DNA from: DASUMP01 sp036277635
GTDB lineage: Bacteria; Actinomycetota; Acidimicrobiia; IMCC26256; PALSA-610
Length of the DNA stretch: 7,255 nucleotides
NCBI GenBank assembly: GCA_036277635.1
Contig: DASUMP010000302.1
Coordinates: forward strand, 1-7,255
Direction: 5' to 3'
This document shows, piece after piece, positions 1 to 5,371 of this stretch (position 1 is its first letter; the number at the start of each line of letters is the position of its first letter). The position numbers were made by a program, and so were the translations under genes. The notes beneath the pieces were generated by a model. That model searched no databases. It was not told the DNA's origin and saw only the letters and a list, made by a program, of their open reading frames with translations.

Positions 1-23
1 CTCGCCGCCCGCGACGTCGAGCG

Positions 24-49
24 AAAAACTCCGAGAAAACGGGCCGAAA
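24..49. promoter_or_regulatory. phased A-tracts upstream of the HU gene
   Basis: Three A-runs, AAAAA (24-28), AAAA (36-39) and AAA (47-49), have centres about 11 bp apart in otherwise GC-rich DNA. A-runs repeated once per helical turn are known to bend DNA, and HU proteins prefer bent DNA. A curved site about 70-95 bp upstream of an HU start could therefore serve in its expression or autoregulation; that role is inference. There is no TA dinucleotide anywhere in 1-117, so no TANNNT -10 box exists here and the promoter probably lies to the left of the window. The runs may be chance. Confidence 0.3.
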
Positions 50-67
50 TCCGCCACACACGGTCGC

Positions 68-96
68 GGAAGTGCAAGGCTGCCACCCGCACTTCC
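68..96 (+). promoter_or_regulatory. hairpin in the leader of the HU gene
   Basis: GGAAGTGC (68-75) and GCACTTCC (89-96) form a perfect 8-bp inverted repeat around a 13-nt loop. The repeat ends 12 nt before the GGAGGA ribosome binding site (109-114) of the HU gene. It could be an RNA hairpin affecting translation, a protein operator, or the weak terminator of an unseen upstream gene. No T-run follows, which argues against a classical intrinsic terminator. The pairing is seen directly; the role is not known. Confidence 0.4.
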
Positions 97-117
97 CAGT
101 CCGTCGATGGAGGAACC

Positions 118-561
118 GTGAATCGGAGAGACCTGGTCAACGCGCTCGTCGAGCGCAACGAGGGGCTCACACGCAAAGAGGTCGATGCGTTCTTGAGCTC
201 GTTCACCGATGTGATCACCGAGACGGTCGCCACCGGCGAGGTCGTGGCGATCTCCGGGTTCGTGAAGTTCGCGCGGGTCGATCGCGGGCCGCGCATGGGT
301 CGCAACCCGGCGACCGGTGAGGCGATCAAGATCAAGGCGTCGCGTCGCGTGCGCGTCACCCCGCTGAAGGCGTTCAAGGACGCGGTGATGTCGGGCAAGG
401 CACCGGCGAAGAAGGCGGCGAAGAAGACCACCGCGAAGAAGACCACCGCGAAGAAGCCCGCTGCGAAGAAGGCGCCGGCCCGTAAGGCACCGGCGAAGAA
501 GACCGCGGCGCGCAAGGCACCGGCGAAGAAGACCACGAAGAAGACCACGCGTCGCCGCTGA
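118..561 (+). CDS. HU-family nucleoid protein with Lys/Ala-rich tail (HupB/Hlp-like)
   Basis: This is a 147-residue DNA-binding protein that should dimerise, bend DNA and compact the nucleoid. Residues 1-91 form the HU fold: the helical N-terminus, the ISGFVKF strand (45-51), and the DNA-binding arm with the family signature GRNPATGE (61-68). P64 sits where the HU arm proline intercalates between base pairs. Residues 93-147 are a basic tail of KKTTA, KKPAA, RKAPA-type pentapeptides ending in RRR, as in actinobacterial HupB/Hlp/MDP1 but shorter than the mycobacterial tail. The GTG start is fixed by GGAGGA at 109-114. A strong hairpin follows the stop, so the gene is probably monocistronic. Tail lysines in mycobacterial HupB are acetylated; whether that happens here is unknown. 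The family call is firm; the exact orthology within tailed HUs is inferred. Confidence 0.94.
   Translation: MNRRDLVNALVERNEGLTRKEVDAFLSSFTDVITETVATGEVVAISGFVKFARVDRGPRMGRNPATGEAIKIKASRRVRVTPLKAFKDAVMSGKAPAKKAAKKTTAKKTTAKKPAAKKAPARKAPAKKTAARKAPAKKTTKKTTRRR
421..540 (+). repeat. 15-nt tandem repeats encoding the HU tail
   Basis: Eight consecutive 15-nt units encode KKTTA, KKTTA, KKPAA, KKAPA, RKAPA, KKTAA, RKAPA and KKTTK. The first two units (421-435 and 436-450) are identical in DNA. The units at 481 and 511 differ at one base (CGTAAG versus CGCAAG). The near-identity suggests recent unit duplication and possible length variation by slippage between strains. An out-of-register four-residue unit (KKAA) precedes the array. 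Confidence 0.85.
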
Positions 562-587
562 CACCGGGATCGGATCACGAGACCACT

Positions 588-615
588 CACGGCCCGGACA
601 CGCGTCCGGGCCGTG
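588..615 (+). terminator. strong GC hairpin after the HU gene
   Basis: CACGGCCCGGAC (588-599) and GTCCGGGCCGTG (604-615) form a perfect 12-bp stem around an ACGC tetraloop, beginning 26 nt after the HU stop codon. The stem is almost all G:C. No T-run follows, which is common for terminator-like hairpins in high-GC actinobacteria. It ends 36 nt before the ligase start, so it could separate the two genes or attenuate read-through into the ligase. Confidence 0.7.
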
Positions 616-651
616 TCGCGTGGTGGGCCGTTCGTGTGAGATGGTCCGCGA

Positions 652-1611
652 GTGCGTGACGACCTGCTCCCGATGCTCGCGACGCCGGGCCGCGCGCCGG
701 TGGGTGACGGCTGGGTGTGGGAGCTGAAGTGGGACGGCGTACGCGCGCTGGTGCACATCGCCGCCGGCGGCGTGCAGGTCCGTGCTCGTTCCGGACGCGA
801 CATCACGGCGCGGTATCCCGAGCTCCAGGGACTCAGCGAGGCGTGTCCCGGTCGCGACGCCACGCTCGATGGCGAGATCGTTGCCACTGGCGACGACGGG
901 CTCCCGAGCTTCGAACAGCTGCAGCGGCGCATGCACGTCGACGATCCGCGCGCGGTGGCTCGCCTGGTACGCGACGTGCCGATCGCGTTCATCGCCTTCG
1001 ACCTGCTCGCGCTCGACGGCGCGGAGCTGTTCGACGAACCATGGAGTGTCCGCCGCGCCGCGCTCGACGCGCTCGCCCTCGACGGACCGGCGTGGCGGAC
1101 CTCACCCTTCGAAACCGGCGACGGCGCGCGCACCGTCGCGTTCAGCCGTGCGCACATGATGGAAGGTGTCGTCGCGAAGCGCGCCGACAGCCGCTACGTG
1201 CCCGGGCAACGGTCACGCGCGTGGATCAAGGTGAAGCATCACCGCCGACAAGAGTTCGTCGTCGGCGGATGGGTGCCCGGCACCGGGTCGCGCGCCGACA
1301 CCTTCGGTGCGCTCGTCCTCGGCGTGTACGACGACGCCGACGCGGGTCGGGTGCTGCGCTGCGTCGGCAAGGTCGGAACCGGCTTCTCGAACGCCCACCT
1401 CGCGTGGTTCGTCGGAGCCCTGCAGCAACGCGCGATCGACACGTCGCCGTTCGGCGCGGGCGCGGTGCCGCGCGACGCGCGCTTCGTCGTCCCCGAGCTG
1501 GTCGTCGAGGTCCGCTTCACCGAGTGGACGTCGTCGGGAACGGTCCGCCACCCCGCGTTCATGGGCGTGCGCGACGACAAGGACCCGACGAGCGTCGTGC
1601 GCGAGACCTGA
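652..1611 (+). CDS. ATP-dependent DNA ligase (LigC / LigD ligase-domain type)
   Basis: This enzyme seals nicks or breaks in DNA through a covalent lysyl-AMP and belongs to the family used in bacterial non-homologous end joining and repair. The nucleotidyltransferase domain spans about residues 1-195. Motif I is ELKWDGVR with catalytic K26, motif Ia is RSGRD (45-49), LDGE carries E75, motif III is FIAFDLLALDG (113-123), motif IV is EGVVAK (171-176) and motif V is WIKVK (191-195). An OB-fold domain follows (about 199-319), ending in the LigD-like FTEWTSSGTVRHPAF block (289-303). At 319 residues it matches the ligase domain alone; the polymerase and phosphoesterase domains of full LigD are absent, and no Ku gene lies in the window. 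The GTG start is the first possible after an in-frame TGA at 637-639; no clear ribosome binding site is seen. It lies downstream of the HU gene on the same strand, beyond a hairpin. Confidence 0.92.
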   Translation: MRDDLLPMLATPGRAPVGDGWVWELKWDGVRALVHIAAGGVQVRARSGRDITARYPELQGLSEACPGRDATLDGEIVATGDDGLPSFEQLQRRMHVDDPRAVARLVRDVPIAFIAFDLLALDGAELFDEPWSVRRAALDALALDGPAWRTSPFETGDGARTVAFSRAHMMEGVVAKRADSRYVPGQRSRAWIKVKHHRRQEFVVGGWVPGTGSRADTFGALVLGVYDDADAGRVLRCVGKVGTGFSNAHLAWFVGALQQRAIDTSPFGAGAVPRDARFVVPELVVEVRFTEWTSSGTVRHPAFMGVRDDKDPTSVVRET

Positions 1612-1635
1612 GCCGGATCGGGCGACCGCGGGCCG

Positions 1636-2211
1636 TCAGTCAGTGACCTCGACGGCGACGCGATGCTCGCTCACCAACGTGGCGACGGCGCCTTCGCCGA
1701 GCGCGAGCGGGGTCACGTGCCAACCGTGAGCGATCGGGTCGATCGAGCGCAACGGCACCGTGATGCCGACACCGAGCGCCTTCACGTACGCCTCCTTGGT
1801 CGTCCACGCGCGGAGGAAGGCGGTGTGCCGCTCGCCGGGATCTCCTGCCCGCCACGCTCCGAAGGCCGACTCGTCGAGGATCCGCGCCGCGAGTCGTTCC
1901 AGCCGGTCGTGGGTCCGACGGCGAGGGACCTCGACGTCGATGCCGACCCGCGTGCCGTGCGCGACCGCCAGCACCAGCACGTGACGGGAGTGCGCGATCC
2001 CGACGTCGACGTCGGGCATCGCGACGCGCGGGCGGCCGTGCTCGACGGAACCGCAGTGCCCGCACCGGCGGGACAGCGGCACGTCTGCAGGCTCGATTCC
2101 GAGCTCGTCGGCCAGCACGCCTCGGAGGCGCTCGATCGCCGGATCGCGCGCGCGGTCCCAACCGGAGACGACGACGATGCGCACCCGAGATCCCGCGCCG
2201 CGGTCGAGCAC
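1636..2211 (-). CDS. Sfp-type 4'-phosphopantetheinyl transferase
   Basis: The predicted enzyme moves the 4'-phosphopantetheine arm of CoA onto a serine of acyl- or peptidyl-carrier proteins, activating them. Landmarks are CGHCGSVEHGRP (50-61), the IAHS motif (72-75), GIDVE with magnesium ligands D92 and E94 (90-94), and WTTKEA with K139 and E140 (136-141). At 191 residues it is short for the Sfp class but keeps every catalytic motif. The GTG at 2211 lies 3 nt after the aminotransferase stop, implying translational coupling. A second in-frame GTG at 2184, preceded by GGGA, would give a 182-residue protein beginning MRIVVVS and is about equally credible. No carrier-protein gene is visible in the window, so its target is unknown. 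The gene converges on the ligase with a 24-nt gap in which I see no convincing terminator. Confidence 0.88.
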   Translation of the reverse strand: MLDRGAGSRVRIVVVSGWDRARDPAIERLRGVLADELGIEPADVPLSRRCGHCGSVEHGRPRVAMPDVDVGIAHSRHVLVLAVAHGTRVGIDVEVPRRRTHDRLERLAARILDESAFGAWRAGDPGERHTAFLRAWTTKEAYVKALGVGITVPLRSIDPIAHGWHVTPLALGEGAVATLVSEHRVAVEVTD

Positions 2212-2214
2212 GAG

Positions 2215-3567
2215 TCAGGCCGTGAGCTCGGCGACCGCGTCGGCGAACACCTCGGTGTGCCGGTCGACCGCGTCGACGGTCGTTGCGGGACACATGAGCG
2301 CCATGTTGTGGAACGGCGTGAGCAGGATGCCGCGGTTCAGCGCGTAGAGGTGCAGCAGCGCGTCGAGCTCGTGATCGACCGCCGCCGCGGCCTGACCTCC
2401 GGTGCGGGGCGGCGGGCAGAACCAGTACTCCGCCCGACACCCGAGCCGGTTGACGTGCCACGGCAGGCCGTGCGCAGCGATGACGTCAGCGACACCGCTC
2501 GCCCACCGCTCGGCGAGCGGGACCATGTGGGCGTATGCCGCGTCGGTGAGCACTTCGCCGAGCGTGGCCCGCACCGCCGCGAGCGAGAGCGCGTTCCCGG
2601 TGAGCGTCCCACCGATGCCGCTCACGTCGGCGTCGTCCGACGTGCTGACGTCGGCGATCACGCGGTCGGCGACATCGTCGGTCATGCCGAACGCGGCGAT
2701 CGGGATCCCTCCCCCGATCGGCTTGCCGATCGTGAAGAGATCCGGTTCGAGCCGCTCGGCGCGAGTGACGCCGCCGGGACCGGCACAGATGGTGTGGGTC
2801 TCGTCGATGATCAGCAACGTTCCGTGCTCGCGGGTCAAGGCGCGCAGCGCGTCGTGGAACCCCGGCTCCGGGTGCACGATCCCGATGTTCGTGAGCGCCG
2901 GCTCCGCGAGCACCGCGGCGATCTCGCCGGTCGCGAGGATCGACTCGAGGGCGGCGACGTCGTTGAACTCGACGACTGCGGTCGTGTGTGCCGGATCGAC
3001 GGGCGGGCCGACGTTGCCCGGCCGCGGACCCACGCTCCCATCGGTGAGCGTCGCGAGCGTCTCGTCGACCGTGCCGTGGTAGCACCAGTTGAAGACGAGC
3101 ACCTTCGTACGTCCGGTGGCGCGGCGCGCCACTCGCAACGCGAACCGGTTCGCGTCGGTCGCCGTCATCGCGGTCTGCCACCGCGGGAGTCCGAAGCGCC
3201 GCGCGAGCTCGTCGCCCACCCAGAGCGCGTCGTCGGTCGGCAGCATCATCGTGATGCCGCGGTCGAGCCGCTCGCGCACGGCCCGGACGGTCGGTGCCGG
3301 CGAGTGACCCGTCATCGCGCCGGTGTCGCCCAGGCACAGGTCGACGTACTCGATGCCGTCGACGTCGATCACTGTGGCCCCGTGCGCCTCGGCTGCGAAG
3401 AGGGGGAACGGACCCGGCCATCGCCGCATCCAGTTCATCGGCACGCCGCCCAGCAGCGAACGCTGCGCGTCGGCAGCGAGCTCACGAGATCGTGGGTGGC
3501 GCGCCACGAACTGTTCGTCCTCACGAGCGCGCAGCTGCGCGATTCGGCCCCGATCGATCCCGCTCAC
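2215..3567 (-). CDS. class III PLP-dependent aminotransferase (glutamate-1-semialdehyde aminomutase-like)
   Basis: This is a pyridoxal-phosphate enzyme of the fold-type I, class III group that includes omega-amino-acid transaminases and HemL; the substrate cannot be read from the sequence. In the 450-residue form, IIDETHT carries D255, which contacts the PLP ring nitrogen. TIGKPIGGG carries K282, the Schiff-base lysine. GGTLTGNALS (319-328) is the conserved class III block, and NWCYHGTVDE (160-169) matches the family YHG motif. The usual phosphate-cup motif SGTEA is replaced by TATDAN (135-140), so it is unlikely to be true HemL. I chose GTG 3567 because AGGAG (3581-3577) is 9 nt upstream; ATG 3576 directly abuts that site and would add three residues. 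Reading further upstream runs antisense through the deacetylase gene and is not real. It is coupled to the downstream phosphopantetheinyl transferase and divergent from the deacetylase, suggesting amine metabolism. Confidence 0.87.
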   Translation of the reverse strand: MSGIDRGRIAQLRAREDEQFVARHPRSRELAADAQRSLLGGVPMNWMRRWPGPFPLFAAEAHGATVIDVDGIEYVDLCLGDTGAMTGHSPAPTVRAVRERLDRGITMMLPTDDALWVGDELARRFGLPRWQTAMTATDANRFALRVARRATGRTKVLVFNWCYHGTVDETLATLTDGSVGPRPGNVGPPVDPAHTTAVVEFNDVAALESILATGEIAAVLAEPALTNIGIVHPEPGFHDALRALTREHGTLLIIDETHTICAGPGGVTRAERLEPDLFTIGKPIGGGIPIAAFGMTDDVADRVIADVSTSDDADVSGIGGTLTGNALSLAAVRATLGEVLTDAAYAHMVPLAERWASGVADVIAAHGLPWHVNRLGCRAEYWFCPPPRTGGQAAAAVDHELDALLHLYALNRGILLTPFHNMALMCPATTVDAVDRHTEVFADAVAELTA

Positions 3568-3591
3568 TCCGGTCATCTCCTGTCTCGCCCT

Positions 3592-3597
3592 CACATA
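3592..3597 (-). promoter_or_regulatory. weak candidate -10 for the aminotransferase
   Basis: TATGTG on the minus strand is the only TA-containing hexamer just upstream of the aminotransferase. It matches TATAAT at only three positions. A transcript starting 6-7 nt downstream would have a leader of about 10 nt carrying AGGAG. It overlaps the opposing candidate -10 box at 3596-3601. The support is weak, and the promoter could instead lie within the deacetylase coding region. Confidence 0.2.
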
Positions 3598-3601
3598 GCC
3601 T
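3596..3601 (+). promoter_or_regulatory. candidate -10 box for a leaderless deacetylase transcript
   Basis: TAGCCT fits the actinobacterial TANNNT consensus and ends 6 nt before the GTG at 3608. That is the usual distance from -10 box to transcription start, so transcription may begin at the start codon. The absence of any Shine-Dalgarno sequence before this GTG agrees with leaderless translation. No clear -35 box is seen about 17 bp upstream. Confidence 0.42.
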
Positions 3602-3607
3602 CGCACC

Positions 3608-4636
3608 GTGCTCACCGTCGCGACGGACCGGCATCGACTCCACCATCCGAAGAACTCGGTCAACGACGGTGGACGCCTCGTCCCGCCGGTCGAGATCCCC
3701 GCCCGGGCGGATCGGATCCTCGCCGCGGTCACCGACGCCCGGCTCGGCGAGCTCGTCCCACCTGCGCCCTTCGGTCGCGATCCGATCGCTCGCGTCCACA
3801 CCGAGGCGTACCTCGACTTCCTCGAACACGCGCACGGGCGCTGGCGCGCGGCGACGGGCGCCGACGACGACGCCGAGGCCGTCCCGACCGCGCGAGCGAT
3901 CCGCGGCCAGGACGTCCACGTCCCCGAGCACATCGACGGCGCGCTCGGCTGGTTCTCGCACGACGCCGACCCCGTGCTCGCGGGGACGTGGGATGCGGCC
4001 AGCGCGGCCGCCGACGTCGCGCTCACCGCGGCTCGGGCAGTGCACAACGGCGCGTCCGGCGCGTACGCCGTGTGCCGACCGCCTGGTCACCATGCGGCCG
4101 CCGACTCGTTCGCCGGCTACTGCTACCTCAACAACGCGGCGATCGTCGCACAGTGGTGCTGCGACCGCGGCGCTCGGGTGGCGATCCTCGACGTCGACTT
4201 CCACCACGGCAACGGGACCCAACAGCTCTTCTACGACCGCGCCGACGTGCTGTTCGTCTCGTTGCACGCCGACCCGCGCGACGACTACCCGTATTTCCTC
4301 GGCCACGCCACCGAGACCGGTCGGGGTGCCGGCGTCGGCGCGAACCGCAACTACCCGCTGCCGGCAGGCACCGACTGGACCGCGTACGAACCCGCGCTCA
4401 CCGACGCCGCGACCGTCGTGCGCGACCACGCCCCCGACATCCTCGTGGTGTCGCTCGGCGTCGACACCGCGATCGAAGACGCCGACTCGTTCCGTCTGAC
4501 CGGCGACGACTTCTCGCGCATGGGGAGCGCGATCGCCGCGCTCGGATGCCCCACGGTGTTCGTGCAAGAAGGCGGCTACTGCCTCGACGTCATCGGCCGC
4601 AACGTCGTCAACGTGCTGCGCGCGTTCGAGGGCTGA
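3608..4636 (+). CDS. aphA: acetylpolyamine amidohydrolase (histone deacetylase superfamily)
   Basis: This zinc enzyme hydrolyses N-acetylated polyamines or other small acetyl-amines to the free amine plus acetate, probably in the cytoplasm. At 342 residues it matches the Mycoplana ramosa enzyme (341, from memory) in length and block order. Visible blocks are GGRLVPP (21-27), RPPGHHA with the catalytic pair H161/H162, GYCYLNNAA (170-178), ILDVDFHHGNG with zinc ligands D197 and H199, SLGVDT with third ligand D286, and EGGY with transition-state tyrosine Y324. All catalytic residues are intact. The GTG start has no ribosome binding site but sits 6 nt after a TANNNT box. It is divergent from an aminotransferase, which could process the deacetylated amine (inference). 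A protein-lysine deacetylase role is less likely, because the LVPP block and overall length follow the polyamine branch, but it cannot be excluded. Confidence 0.92.
   Translation: MLTVATDRHRLHHPKNSVNDGGRLVPPVEIPARADRILAAVTDARLGELVPPAPFGRDPIARVHTEAYLDFLEHAHGRWRAATGADDDAEAVPTARAIRGQDVHVPEHIDGALGWFSHDADPVLAGTWDAASAAADVALTAARAVHNGASGAYAVCRPPGHHAAADSFAGYCYLNNAAIVAQWCCDRGARVAILDVDFHHGNGTQQLFYDRADVLFVSLHADPRDDYPYFLGHATETGRGAGVGANRNYPLPAGTDWTAYEPALTDAATVVRDHAPDILVVSLGVDTAIEDADSFRLTGDDFSRMGSAIAALGCPTVFVQEGGYCLDVIGRNVVNVLRAFEG
3615..3626. promoter_or_regulatory. 12-bp palindrome at the 5' end of the deacetylase gene
   Basis: CCGTCGCGACGG is a perfect palindrome lying 7 bp downstream of the proposed transcription start at 3608 and within the divergent control region. 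It could be half or all of an operator. It also encodes part of the N-terminal TVATD strand in GC-rich DNA, so a chance origin is quite possible. Confidence 0.22.
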
Positions 4637-4648
4637 GCGCGCTCGGCC
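4631..4648 (+). terminator. possible terminator hairpin between convergent genes
   Basis: GGCTGAG (4631-4637) pairs with CTCGGCC (4642-4648) around a CGCG loop, giving a 7-bp stem with one U:G wobble in plus-strand RNA. It overlaps the deacetylase stop codon and ends 4 nt before the stop of the convergent gene. On the minus strand the wobble becomes a C:A mismatch, so it should work better for the deacetylase transcript. No T-run follows. Confidence 0.4.
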
Positions 4649-4651
4649 TCG

Positions 4652-5317
4652 TCACTCGACCAGGTCGGTGGCGCGCATCGTGAACAGCGACGCGAGGACG
4701 ACGAGCTCGGGGTGCGGCTCGGGATCCCACCGCCACGCGACCATCTGGGCACGGGAACGCCGCCCGGTGGCACCACGGAAGAGCTCGAAGCGCTCCGCCT
4801 CCACGGTCGCGACGGGATCACCCGGGCCGTACTCGTGCGATCCAGCCTCGGTGACCAGTCGCAACGCACCGCCCGTGCCCGACGCGCGCGAACCGCACAA
4901 CCAGTCGAAGCCGATCGCGAGGGCGTCACTGGACCGATCGGCGCCGATGCCGAACGCGCCGCACAGGTCGTACTCGTGGGTGACCGCGTCGAACACCAGC
5001 TGGCCGGCGGGAGGACCGAAGTCGTTCATCACGGCTTCGACGGTCGCGGCCGAAACCTCCCATTCGGCGAGCATCTCGGTGACGGAGCGGTCGCGGCGCT
5101 CCTCGACCTGTCGCGCGGTCCACGGATCCGTCCCGGCTCCTTGGAGGTTGCCGGCCAACACGTCGGCGGCGACACCCACGAGGTGGGCGAGCACGTCGCG
5201 CGCCGTCCATTCGGGCGTCGCCGGGACCGGTCGGTGGTCGACGTCGTCGCCGATCGGGGCGACGAGCGCGCTGACTCGCTCGCGGACTCCGCGGTACGCG
5301 GCGGCGAAGTCGGTCAT
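4652..5317 (-). CDS. mycothiol-dependent maleylpyruvate isomerase-like metalloprotein
   Basis: This 221-residue protein belongs to the DinB-like, mycothiol-dependent maleylpyruvate isomerase superfamily, whose actinobacterial members are mostly uncharacterised. The N-terminal four-helix metal domain (about 1-140) has the signature TPEWTARDVLAHLVG (34-48) with H45, and VFDAVTHEYDL (108-118) with D110 and H114. By family analogy these three residues bind the metal. The characterised enzyme uses Glu where this one has Asp, with the same four-residue spacing to His. A C-terminal MDMPI_C-like domain follows, ending near ERFELFRGATGRRS (175-188). ATG 5317 is fixed by AGGAGG (5328-5323) five nt upstream. 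It is 54 nt downstream of the CoA-transferase on the same strand, with no TA dinucleotide in the gap, so co-transcription is likely. The true reaction is unknown; it may be a mycothiol S-transferase rather than an isomerase. Confidence 0.85.
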   Translation of the reverse strand: MTDFAAAYRGVRERVSALVAPIGDDVDHRPVPATPEWTARDVLAHLVGVAADVLAGNLQGAGTDPWTARQVEERRDRSVTEMLAEWEVSAATVEAVMNDFGPPAGQLVFDAVTHEYDLCGAFGIGADRSSDALAIGFDWLCGSRASGTGGALRLVTEAGSHEYGPGDPVATVEAERFELFRGATGRRSRAQMVAWRWDPEPHPELVVLASLFTMRATDLVE

Positions 5318-5371
5318 CGGTCCCTCCTCGTGGAGCGCACATCGTGTCGCGCGCGGCGAGGTCGGTGCGAC

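Noticed and set aside
1239..1580. Minus-strand open frames inside the ligase gene
   Set aside because: They lie antisense to conserved ligase motifs, have no ribosome binding sites and give Arg/Thr-rich products with no family resemblance.
1612..1635. Possible bidirectional terminator between ligase and phosphopantetheinyl transferase
   Set aside because: Only short imperfect pairings (for example GTCA/TGAC) are present; no stable stem could be drawn.
1999..2016. 18-bp perfect palindrome CCCGACGTCGACGTCGGG
   Set aside because: It lies inside the phosphopantetheinyl transferase and is explained by alternating Asp-Val codons (PDVDVG). It is nowhere near a promoter.
3577..4047. Upstream extension of the aminotransferase reading frame to 610 residues
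   Set aside because: The extra N-terminus is Ser/Arg-rich antisense of the deacetylase gene. The Shine-Dalgarno site and family length support a start at 3567 or 3576.
1663..4683. Open plus-strand frame of 1006 codons, the longest in the window
   Set aside because: It runs antisense through the phosphopantetheinyl transferase and aminotransferase and then out of frame through the deacetylase. Its product is Arg/Pro-rich with no recognisable domain, while the genes it crosses have intact catalytic motifs. It is a by-product of high GC.
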